Source: Argentina anserina
Taxonomy: Eukaryota > Streptophyta > Magnoliopsida > Rosales > Rosaceae
Reading direction: 5' to 3'
Assembly (NCBI RefSeq): GCF_933775445.1
Contig: NC_065878.1
Span: 12,163,395-12,227,394, forward strand
Length of the DNA: 64,000 bases
Shown: piece after piece, positions 10,596-21,713 of the stretch
Layout: every line of letters begins with the position of its first letter
Numbering within the stretch: the stretch's first letter is position 1
Translations under genes and position numbers: made by a program
Notes under the pieces: generated by a model
The model's input: the letters and a program-made list of their open reading frames with translations, nothing else
Told to the model about the DNA's origin: nothing
Database searches by the model: none

Positions 10596-13320
10596 CTCAC
10601 CTTGGGGTGCACCGGTTCTGTTCGTGAAAAAGAAAGATGGTTCTTTGCGGTTATGTGTGGACTACAGGGAACTGAATAAGGTGACGATCAAGAATAGGTA
10701 TCCCTTGCCTAGGATTGATGACTTGTTCGATCAGCTTAGAGGGGCTACGATCTTCTCTAAGATTGATTTGAGATCCGGATACCATCAACTCAGGGTGAAG
10801 GAAGAAGATATATTGAAGACAGCTTTCAGGACCCGGTATGGACACTATGAGTTTGTGGTCATGCCCTTTGGTCTGACAAATGCACCGGCAGTATTTATGA
10901 GTTTGATGAACCAAATCTTTAGCCCATACTTGGATGAGTTTGCTGTAGTGTTTGTGAATGACATCTTGATATACTCTAAGTCTCAAGAAGAGCATGTGGT
11001 GCATCTGAGAACAGTGTTGCAGACCTTAAAAGAAGCAAGATTGTACGCCAAACTCGAGAAGTGTGAGTTCTGAAAAGGATGAAGTCAAGTTCCTTGGTCA
11101 TGTAGTCTCAAAGGATGGAGTATTAGTAGACCTATCAAAAGTGGAGACAGTGAAGAGTTGGAGTCGCCCGAAGAACCCTACTGAGATTCATAGTTTCCTT
11201 GGTTTGGCAGGTTACTACCGGAGGTTTATCGAAGGGTTTTCTAGTATTGCATCGTCATTGACCAAGTTGACCAAGAAGGATGTTCAGTTTGTGTGGACAA
11301 AAGCATGTGAGGAGGCCTTCAACAAACTAAAGACCAGCTTGACCACAGCTCCAGTGTTGACAATTCCCACTAGTGGGGGCAGTTATGTCATTTATAGTGA
11401 TGCTTCGCTCCAAGGCTTGGGTTGTGTGTTTATGCAGCATGGAGGAGTTGTTGCATATGACTCTAGACAGTTAAAGGTCCATGAGAAGAACTACCCCACT
11501 CACTATCTAGAACTCGATGCAGTTGTTTTTGCCTTAAAGATTTGAAGACATTACTTGTATGGTGAGAAATTTCAACTATTGTTTGATCATAAGAGTTTGA
11601 AGTACCTATTCTCACAAAAGGAATTGAATATGAGGCAGAGGAGATGGATGGAACTCCACAAGGATTATGACTTCACATTGGTGTATCACCCTGAGAAAGC
11701 AAATGTGGTGGCCGATGCCTTGAGCAGGAAACCGAGAGGTGTGATAGTTTCTCTTATGGTTCAAGAATGGATTATGCTCGCAACTGCATCAGAATTTGAC
11801 TTGGTACCATTGGGAGGAGAACCAAAGGTCTTTCTTGGTACTGTCTATGTGCAACCTACATTAATCTCAAGGATTATTCAGGGTCAGACACAAGATAAAT
11901 TCTCATAAGCTAAGTTGGCTGACCTTGTAGTAGATACGCTTGATGAATGTCCTTCTGAGTGGAGAGTTGGACCCGATGGAGGGTTGAGGTTTGAGACAAG
12001 ATTGTGCGTCCCAAATCGTAATGATCTCAAGGAAGAGGTCTTTCGCATGCCACACTGATCTCGTTATACCATCCATCCAGGGAACACCAAGATGTACAAG
12101 GACTTATGCAGGCAATTCTGGTTGAACGGATGAAGAAAGACGTGGCTGAATTTGTATCAAGGTGTCTTACGTGTCAGCAAGTGAAAGCAGAACATCAACA
12201 ACCAACTGGCATGTTGAAGCCATTGACTATTCCTCTTTAGAAGTGGGAACATATATCTATGGATTTTGTGACTAGACTGCCTAAGTCTAAGAAGAGTCAC
12301 GATGCGATATGGGTGATTGTCGATCGGTTGACGAAGTCGGCACATTTTCTTCCAGTGTCAATGAAGTATTATGTGGACGTGTTACGGAAACTATATATGG
12401 ATGAGATAGTGAGACTTCATGGAGCTCCAGTTTCTATTGTTTCTGATCGAGATGCACGTTTCACGTCGAAGTTCTGGGGTGGTTTGCAAAAGGCTATGGG
12501 TACTACCTTGGATATGAGTATTGCTTTTCATCCTCAAACTAATGGACAGACAGAAAGGGTGAATCAGGTGATGGAGGATATGTTGAGAGCTTGTATGCTG
12601 GATTTGAAAGATAGCTGGGAGGATCACTTGAGGTTGATAGAGTTTGCCTACAACAACAGTTACCACTCTAGCATCGGCATGGCACCTTATGAGGCCCTTT
12701 ATGGTAGACCATGCATATCACCTATCTGTTAGGCCGAATTTGGCGACGAAGCATTAATGGGCCCGGAGGTGGTTCAAGAGACCACGGAGAAGATCTCAAT
12801 CATTTGAGATAGGATCCAAACCGCATAGAGTAGACAAAAGAGCTATGCAGACTTAAAGAGGAGACATGTGGAATACGAGATCGGCGATCATGTGTTCTTA
12901 AAAGTCTCACCTATGAGGTGTAGTGAGATTTGGCAAGAAATGAAAGTTGGCTCCGCGGTATGTTGGGCCTTTTGAGATTCTTGAGAAGGTAAGGAGAACT
13001 AGCATATCGGCTACCCTTGCCTACTAGCATGTCGGGCGTTCATAATGTCTTCCACATTTCTATGTTGAGGAGGTACGTACCAGATGAGTCGCATTAATTG
13101 ATCATAGCACCATAGAGGTGAGTTAAAATGCCACATTTGTTATTGAGCCGGTACGTATTCTGGATAGATCCACAAAGAAGCTCCGGAGGAAAGAAGTAGA
13201 ATTAGTCAAAGTGTTGTGTAGTCATCATGATAAGGGCGATGCCTCATGGGAACTAGAGTCTGATATGAAGACAAGATATCCACAGTTGTTTGTTGAGTTG
13301 AGAACTTGCATTTCATGACG
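10596..13320 (+). pseudogene. TE-A reverse transcriptase, RNase H, integrase and chromodomain-like tail, decayed
   Basis: RT runs from 10601 ([21 protein letters not shown]) to about 11070 and RNase H from about 11380 to 11735. The integrase zinc-binding and DDE core runs from about 12040 to 12740, and a C-terminal tail ends near 13300. The RT active site reads FVND where TE-C has FVDD, so a catalytic Asp is lost. A Trp-to-stop change at 11071-11073 is followed at once by a +1 frameshift. Further stops occur at about 11543, 11906, 12055, 12237, 12730, 12806, 12826 and 12831, and the DGQ of the integrase core reads NGQ near 12540. It cannot make a functional enzyme. Confidence 0.9.
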
Positions 13321-13327
13321 AAATTCT

Positions 13328-13343
13328 TTTAAGGGGGGTAGAT
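13328..13343 (+). other. TE-A polypurine tract
   Basis: TTTAAGGGGGGTAGAT abuts the 3' LTR start TGTAATGACCC. The same tract is found in TE-C on the other strand. Confidence 0.75.
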
Positions 13344-13732
13344 TGTAATGACCCGATTTTCCGGTATCAATTTTTTTGAATTCTTTGGATTTAATAAAGT
13401 GTGTAAATTATTAACCGCATTGGTTTCGCTTCGTAACGTTGTTAAATCGAAAACGGAACCGTCGTCGGAAATCTCAAATTGAAAACAATACGTTTCCGCG
13501 CCGCAGGAGTCGATTTTTACTCCGTCGCTTGTTTCCGAAAACCTTCTTCATGAAAGTTGTAGAGCTCGTCGATACGAGTTCGTAGACGCGTCACACGTCT
13601 TAATCGGATATCGTACGTGAAAGTTATTAACGACGAAAGTTAGTTTTCGATTTGGAAAAGGGTATAAAAAGAAAATTTTGAGAATTAGGGTTTCCATTTT
13701 GGGAAACCCTTTCTCTCTCACCCGCCTCTCTC

Positions 13733-13763
<31 letters not shown>

Positions 13764-15910
13764 TCTTTCTCTCCCCGATATCTCCCTCCCTCGCCTTCGT
13801 TGGCGACCTCCACACCCCGACCTCCGTGGCTCTCACCACTACTCACAAATCCACCGCAAGCCCGACTGCAGTGAACCCCGAGCCGGACTCGTCCTCCCTC
13901 GTCGCGGTGACGCCGCACGACAACCCGAGGCCCCGTGATCCTCACTGACATTCAATCTTTGTTGCCGGCGAGGCTACGACACGGGGATCAGCTCGCCATC
14001 GCCGCTCCTCATCCCTGGCGCCACCTGTGAAGCGATCGGAGCTCGAAATCAAGTTGCCGCCTCAACCTCTGCTGCAATCCACCGCCACCTGGTTCTAGCA
14101 CCTCCGGCGACACTCCGGTGGATCCAAGTCACAAATTAGGTAAGGGTTCGATTGATTTGAATGTTGAGTTGTTTGTTTGCGAAATTGTGGTTGATTTGGT
14201 GGAGGATCGGAGGAGGAGGAGGTGGAGAGGCGGCGCGTGAGGACGGTAGGAGGCGGCCTTGGGCCGTGGAGGGGAAGGAAACGAGAGGTTTTGGGCGGCG
14301 GCGGGCAAGCCACGCGTGCCAGTTCGAGCGGCGCGTGAGCTCCACGCGCTGCCACTGTGGACAGGCGCGTGAGCTCCACGTGCGGTCGCCGGATGTGGCG
14401 CATGAACCCCATGCGCCGCCACGTGCTGCGGCGCGTGAACAGTAAATTTCTTAAGCAATAATTTTGTAAAATTATTTTACATACGGTGAATGTAAAATTA
14501 TTTTACGTACAGTAATTGTAAAAATAATTTCTGAAGGTAATTATTATTTACTGAAACAGTATTTACGATGAAATAGTACATGAATGTATAGGAATACGTA
14601 AATAGTATGTACTCATATAGAAATACGTAAATAGTATGTACTCGTTCAGGAATATGTATTTGTACAATAATATGTGAATAGTAATTACGTGAACAATAAT
14701 TTCGTAAAAACCGGAAATTGCTGAACAGTAAAAAATTATTACTGTTTCGGCATTTAAGGTTTTACGTAATGCTTTTAAATTCACTTCTTATCTATTCTAG
14801 GTGATCGACACAACAAGTAAAGGATTCGATTTCGGAATTGTGGAAATTACGCTCAGGAATATAAGGTGAGTAAAATCTTACAGTGACGAATCTATCCTTG
14901 CGGAGATTCATAATTACGTTTAATTAAAAAGAACAAACTATGATATGTATATGATATAGTGGATTGTGTATGTGTATATGGTAAAATAGGTACATATATA
15001 TGGTTTCCTATAATATATACTGTCATAATTTCCATTTGCGAATGAGTTCATTATAGCGTTGATATTTACTTATTTGAGCATGTCTCTTGGATTTGTACAA
15101 TAACTTGTGATCATTGTTTGTACGTGGTTTTAACTTGCGTTATGTTAAAACGTTTTTGTGGTCTATGGACCTGTCTACAAACGTGTTGGCATGTCAGAAC
15201 CTAGCCTTGGCTTGGCGACAGTTACAATACATTTAGAGCTCTAGTCTGTCTGCCGGTGTACTGCATGAGAGGTAACAGATGGGTTATTGGCTTATGAGTA
15301 CCCATATTTTGGATATTGGGTAGCAAGTGGTTACCCAATGTCGGGCGGCGTACTAACATGAGGGGTAACAGAGGTGTATCAATGCTCATGAGTACCTGTA
15401 TTATAAATGTATTTGGGTAAACAGAGGGGTTGCCTGATTTCTCATGAGCATATATTTTCTGATATTATTGGACAACCAGATGGGTCGTCCAATGACTTAT
15501 GAGTGCATTTATGATTAATGCTTTATGTATTTATATGCGAGTTATATTGTTGTTTACTCATACGAGGTGTAAAGCTTACCGGGTTTGTGTTTACAATCCC
15601 GGTGCACCTATTCGATGATGTAGGGGATAATACTGCATGTGTGGATTAGCGGAATCGACAAACAACTCTAAAGACTTTGAAGTTGTTTTATTTTATCTTG
15701 TGTTGAGGATTGAGATGATTTTTACATTTCCATTTGATATAATGCTTGAATTATACATTTGGTTTGTAATAATCAATTTGACTGAGTTGTACCATGAACT
15801 CAGTAATGATCCACTGTAACGTTGAAATGATTTCGATTTATTGAGATTGTTTTAGAGTTTTTCGTGGCTTCGAGTTCGAGTTTCTTACTCGAAATTTTGG
15901 GATCGTGACA
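13344..15910 (+). repeat. TE-A 3' LTR (2567 bp)
   Basis: Begins TGTAATGACCC and ends ATCGTGACA. It is clearly related to but more diverged from the LTRs of TE-B and TE-C, sharing the TATA box (13663-13670), a CT-rich leader (13700-13790), a GC-rich block (14210-14440), TATATA-rich segments and the CTTACCGGGTTTGTG block near 15575. It lacks many of the small indels of the others. Its 5' partner lies left of the window. Confidence 0.88.
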
Positions 15911-17090
15911 CAACTGTCTTGTATAATTATGATAAAAAACGTATTCTATGCACCTTCGAGCATAGACACCGACGCTTTAAAATTTAAATAATACTTCTCA
16001 CCCAATACAAAATGTCCAACTCTCCTACGGTTCACGAGATAGTAATAGTAATTTTATTTAATTTAATTTTAAAATGACTCTCTATCATTTTTCCTCTTTT
16101 GCCCTCGTCGCTCTTCCATTTTCTCTGCTTTTTTCCTTTGATTAATCATGTTCTCTCTTCTGTTCTATATCTACTTTTTTTCTGATACAAGTCAATTTTT
16201 ATATCATAAACAACCAATCCACTACGAACATCAACAATTGAAATTTTTTTACATTAGTAGAGAAACGTCGGAAGAACGATGATTTTGGCGAAGATGGGTA
16301 ACGTCGGTCACTCGGTTAGACTTTAATTGGTGAGTTTAATACAGTGCGGTGTCGTTGTGTTGGCTTTGGCCGGATGGTCTAGGTGACATTGCCACCAGAG
16401 GAGAGTTGGACATTTTGTTGGTTTTTTTATAAAAGAATAGATTAAGGACAAAAGAGAGGCAGAAGAAGATCAAGCATCAATTTCTCTCTTTGTTGGGTTT
16501 GATGGATCCCATGAACTATATCTGCTTCTTTTTCTTTCATGGTCTGTTGATGAATGCGAATTTGATTTTGTTTTGGTAGATTACTGAATGAATGACAGAA
16601 TACTGATATGTTGAAATGAGGTGTCCTGAAAAGGCGATGTAGATGGGTCACTGTGATTAGAATATTTGTAGACATTAACCAGATTAATTGGAGCAAATAA
16701 TCAAGAAAGGTAGTTGCAGGATTTTAAAATGAGTCGCCTGGGTTTGTTGTGGACAGTTTGAACTTAGAACTAATGCGAGTGATAAAGAAGAAGAGAGTAA
16801 TAGCGTAAAATTAAAAACAAACTTATTAAAAGAGAAAACCACCTGTTAAGAACATAAAACTGATGTCGTGCTCTGCTGGCGCATCGAATACGCTCTCAAT
16901 TATGATATTCTCATACTACTAAAGTACTAAATTATCGCCCCAAAGCTAAAACACATATTAGCTAGTTTTTTAATTTTGATTTAAAAAAAAACACATCTCA
17001 GTTAGCCATGAATCCCATAATTATTATATAATAATAGTTGTCATCATGTACTCTTAAATACCTCAAGACACTCTTCAAAAAGAAATTACC
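15911..17090. other. AT-rich intergenic region, no gene seen
   Basis: No coding frame with convincing composition. The last ~100 bp (from about 16990) may carry the 3' UTR and polyadenylation region of the leftward membrane-protein gene that ends at 17091. I see no repeat or RNA gene. Confidence 0.5.
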
Positions 17091-17471
17091 TCAAGACAAG
17101 TTCATTGAGGTTAGTGGCAAAAGCGGGCTAGTCCTCCTTGCACCATTTAGTCCCATTCCCAATAGCTGAGGAAGAAATTTACTCCCCAACAATAGCAGTT
17201 TAAGGATTCCCAACAGTAGCAGAACTTGAGCAACCAACAAAAGGTAGACTAGAGTCGACTGCCCGAAGTTGTATTGTGAAGCCACAAGCGAGACGATTGA
17301 AGCAACTGAGAAGAAACCAAACAAAATCATCGCCATGCAGCACCATTTACGAGCATAACGATATCTATGAAAGCGCCTAACTAGTACAGAGAAGGCAAAT
17401 GCCGAAGAATATGCGAGTAAGCTTGAGAGGACAACAGTGATGGTGATAGGGTGTGTTTGGAACAGGTCTTC

Positions 17472-20353
17472 TGTAACGTCCCCAAAATTTCGAGTATAAA
17501 AACTCAAATTTCAAAGTCGTTAAACACCAAACAATCTCGATGAAATCGAAATCATTTAAAATGCCACAGCGGATCATCTCTGAGTTCAAAATACAACTCA
17601 GTCAAACCGATTATTACAACCCAAATTATAATTCAACATTATAACAAATGGAAATGTATAATCCTCACAACAACCTCACAAGATAGTCACACAAAATCCT
17701 CACACAAGCTGGAGATAAATAACTTCAAGTCCTCTGAGCGGTCCGTCAATTCCCGCTAATCCACACCTGCGGAGTTATCCACTACACCATCGAATTGATG
17801 CACCGGGATTGTAAACACAAACCCAGTAAGTTTTACAGCTCGTATGAGTAAAATGAAAATATAACTCGCATATTAATATATATACGAAAATCCACAAATC
17901 AAACAAATATAAATGCACTCATGAGTCAATGGACGGCCCATCTGGTTGTCCCAAAGAAATATGAAAAGAAGTGCTCATGAGAAATTAAGTAACCCTTCTG
18001 GTTACCCAAATGCATTTATAATACGGGTACCAAGAACGCTGGTACACATCTGTTACCCCTCTCGTAATACACCGCCGATATTGGATAGCCACCCGCTACC
18101 AACATCCAAAACAATCTGAGTACCCATGAGCAGATAACCACCCGTTACCTCACATGCAGTACTACGGCAGACAGACTAGAGCTCTAACTGTATCGTAACT
18201 TTCGCCCGGCCAAAGGGTAGGTTTCGACTTGCCAAACACGTACAATAATCTCACATCATATTGTACCAAACATCAGGTCCGAAGACAAATCACATTTTAA
18301 CAATCTCAATGTTAAAAATCACGTACAATAATCTCACATCATATTGTACAAATCAAAATCACATGCTCGATATATCTTGTCATCAAAATGACATCATCAC
18401 AATAAAATCATAACAGTATATTATATAGCAAACTATATATATATGTATTTATTTACCATTTATACGATATATATATAATCCATTATATCTTATACATGTC
18501 ATAATTTATAAACACGTCCGAAGACAAAACGTTTAACAATCTCCATATTAAACTCACATGCTTGTCATCGAATTGACCTAATTCAGATGAATTCATAACA
18601 GTATATAATATAGCAAATTATATATATATGTACTTATTACCATTTATACAATATATATAGAATCCATTATATTGTATACATGTCGTATTTCAATATTAAA
18701 AACTCTTGCAAATATCTTAGAATCACCGCAAGGGTAGATTCGTAAATATGTGAGATTTTACTCACCTTATCGACTCGAGCGTAATTCCACAATTTCCGAA
18801 GATAATTCCTTTCCTTGATTTATCGATCACCTTGAAAAGATAAGAAAAGAATTTAGAAACATTTCGTAAACCTTTAAATGCCGAAACAGTAATAATCGGT
18901 TACTGTTCAGCAATTTTCGGCTTTACGAATTTACTGTTCACCGTCACTATTCAGTGTTACTGTTCATGATCTTTATTCACAGTACTATTCACGTATTAAT
19001 GTACGAATACATAACCAATACGTATCGTTGTACGAGTACATACTGTTTACGTATTTATTTACGTATAATTACTATTTAAATGTACGTACTGTTTCAGTAA
19101 ATAATAATTACCGTATTACCCTTCCAAAATTATTTTTTATCTTTACTGAAAGTAATTTAAATTTACATTTACCGAATGTAAATAAAATTTACATTTACCG
19201 AATGTAATTCACCTTTTTACATTTACCGTACGTAAAAATAAATTATAAAATTACCCTTCTCGGAATCACTGTTCACGCCGCCGCACGTGGCGGCGCGTGG
19301 GGTGCACGCGCCACCTACGGCAGGCCGCGCGTGGGGCACACGCGCCGATGCCAAACACGGCGCGTGTCACGCCACCGCCGCCCCAAAACTCTCCCTTATC
19401 TCCTCCTCTTCCTTCATACGGTCGCAGACCATCTCTTACACCTCCCACGCTCCCCCACGCGCCGCCTCTAGGCGGCGGTAACCCTCTCCTCCATTCTCCT
19501 CAGATTTCTCCACAATCAATCCCTAAACCAACAAACAACATCACATCCATTCTAATCGATCATCTCTTACCTCAAAAGGATGCAGGGCCTTCGTGAGGAC
19601 CACCGGAGCACCTATGAGTATGGCTGACGTCGAAATGCGTGGAGGATCGGCGAGTCGAGCTCCCTTCTGTCGTCGATGGCTTCGGAGGCAAGGTGAGGCG
19701 TGGGCGAGCTATCCTCCGAGGACATGCATCGTCGGGGGTGGAACTGGTGGCGTCGAGTTGCAGGTGGGCTGCGGAGCGTCGGTGTGGCGAACGACGACGA
19801 GAGAGGACGTGATCTTCTCGGGGTTTAGCAAGGAGAACCGTGCGGAGCTTTTGCGAGGGGCGGTGTGTGACACGGACCACGGATCGGCGAGATCGCCGGC
19901 GTGGAAGGAAAGGGTCGGGGAGAGAGAGAGAGAACCGAGAGAGATAGAGAGAGAGAGAAGGAGGGAGGCGGATGTTTGGAGAGAGAGAGGGTTTTCCAAT
20001 TATGGAAACCCTAATCTCATAAATACTCTATTTATACTAGTTTCCAAATCGGAAACTAACTTCCGACATTAATATCTTTTACATAAATCGTCCGATTAGA
20101 AAGCGTCACATACCCACGAACTCGTATTGACGAGCTCTACAACTTTCGTGAAGGAAGTTTTTACAAATGAGCGACGGAATAAAAGTCGACATATTCGTTC
20201 GGAAACGTAACGTTTTTCGAATTAAACGTTCTGAGAACGTTCCCGTTTCTCGTTTCATAACGTCGCAACCACTCACACTCATTCTAATTAAATTTCAGAA
20301 TTTTATAGAATTCAAATCAAACTAATATCGTTTGAAAATTTAGGGTTATTACA
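17472..20353 (-). repeat. TE-C 3' LTR (2882 bp)
   Basis: Nearly identical to 25093-27805 except for indels. Most notably, a block of about 170 bp (around 19105-19300, including AT-rich sequence and one GCGCGTGGGGTGCACGCGCC-type unit) is absent from the other copy. A (GA)n-rich leader lies at about 19917-19965, and TATAAATAG (minus strand) at 20028-20036. Confidence 0.92.
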
Positions 20354-20369
20354 ATCTACCCCCCTTAAA
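20354..20369 (-). other. TE-C polypurine tract
   Basis: On the minus strand TTTAAGGGGGGTAGAT abuts the 3' LTR. This confirms that the element is transcribed leftward. Confidence 0.75.
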
Positions 20370-20392
20370 GGAATTTCGTCCCGAAATTCAAA

Positions 20393-21713
20393 TCACTCAA
20401 CAAACAACTGTGGATATCTGGTCATCATGTCCGACTCTAGCTCCCAAGATGCATCACCCTCATCATGGTGACTCCACAATACCTTGACTAGCTCAACTTC
20501 TTTCCTCCGAAGCTTCTTTGTAGATCTATCCAGAATACGAACTGCCTCGACAACAAATGTGGCGTTTTCCTTCACTTCAATGGTGCTATGATCGATCACA
20601 TGTGACTCATCTGGTACATACTTCCTCAGCATGGAAATGTGGAAGACGTTGTGAATGCCCGACATGCTAGTAGGCAAGGCTAGTCGATATGCTAGTTCGC
20701 CCACCTTCTCAAGTATCTCAAAGGGCCCGACGTACCTCGGTGCCAACTTTCCTTTCTTGCCAAACCTCACTACACCCCTCATAGGTGAAACTTTCAAGAA
20801 CACGTGATCGCCGATCTCAAATTCCACATGTCTCCTCTTCAAGTCCGCATAGCTCTTCTGTCTACATTGAGCGGTCCGGATTCTATCCCGAATGATCGAG
20901 ATCTTCTCCGTGGTTTCCTGAACCAACTCTGGGCCCATCAATGCCTCATCACCAACCTCGGCCCAACAGATCGGTGAACGACATGGTCTACCATAAAGAG
21001 CCTCATAAGGTGCCATGCCGATGCTAGAATGGTAGCCGTTGTTGTAGGCAAACTCAATCAATGTCAAATGATCTTCCCAGCTACCCTTGAAATCCAGCAC
21101 ACACGCTCTCAACATGTCTTCCATCACCTGATTCACCCTCTCTGTCTGTCCATCCGTCTGAGGGTGAAAAGCTGTACTCATATCCAAGGTAGTGTCCATT
21201 GCCTTCTGCAAACCACCCCAGAACTTCGAAGTGAAACGTGCATCTCGATCAGAAACAATTGAAACTGGGGCACCATGAAGTCTCACTACCTCATCCACAT
21301 ATAGTTTCCCAAGCACGTCCACTGAGTACTTCATCGACACTGGAAAAAAATGAGCCGACTTCGTCAACCGATTGACAATCATCCATATGGCATCGTGACC
21401 CTTCTTCGATCTAGGCAATCCGGTCACAAAATCCATAGATATCTGCTTCCACTTCCAAAGAGGAATAGTCAGTGGTTTCAACATGCCAACTGGTCGTTGA
21501 TGTTCTGCTTTCACTTGCTGACATGTAAGGCACTTCGATACAAACTTTGCTACATCTTTCTTCATACCGTTCCACCAGAATTGCCTGTATAGGTCCTTGT
21601 ACATCTTGGTGTTCCCTGGATGAATGGTATAACGTGATCGATGTGCCGTACGAAGAACCTCCTCCAGCAGATCTTCGCAATCTGGAACACACAATCTTGC
21701 CCCAAACCTCAAC
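20393..21713 (-). CDS. TE-C integrase and chromodomain-like tail (downstream of premature stop)
   Basis: This open 439-codon stretch follows the TGA in the same frame. It begins in the integrase HHCC zinc-binding module (H near TIHPGNTK, paired Cys at KCLTCQQ). The DDE core follows: MDFVTGLP with catalytic Asp, SDRDARFTSKFW with the second Asp, and a Glu in the TERVNQVMEDM helix region. A C-terminal SH3-like part (GDHVFLKVSPM, GPFEILEKVG, VFHISMLRKYVP) and a tail ending WELESDMMTRYPQLFVE, which resembles the chromodomain-like motif of Tekay elements, close it. All integrase features look intact. Translation would require readthrough of the stop or repair by recombination. Confidence 0.88.

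Larger units (their letters stand above)
1..15910 (+). mobile_element. TE-A: degenerate Ty3/gypsy (Tekay/Del-like) element, 5' part outside window, split by TE-B
   Basis: The window opens inside the gag zinc-knuckle region of a Ty3/gypsy polyprotein. Protease and linker follow to 897, the RT/RNase H/integrase remainder resumes at 10596, and a 2567-bp 3' LTR ends at 15910. The two halves are separated by a complete insertion (TE-B, 898-10595) flanked by the 5-bp duplication CTCAC (893-897 and 10596-10600). The order gag-PR-RT-RH-INT and the C-terminal chromodomain-like tail shared with TE-C place it among chromoviruses, with long LTRs as in the Tekay/Del clade (family knowledge). The 5' LTR is not in the window, so target duplication and age cannot be tested. 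The base following the 3' LTR starts CAACT, which would be the expected target duplication. Confidence 0.9.
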
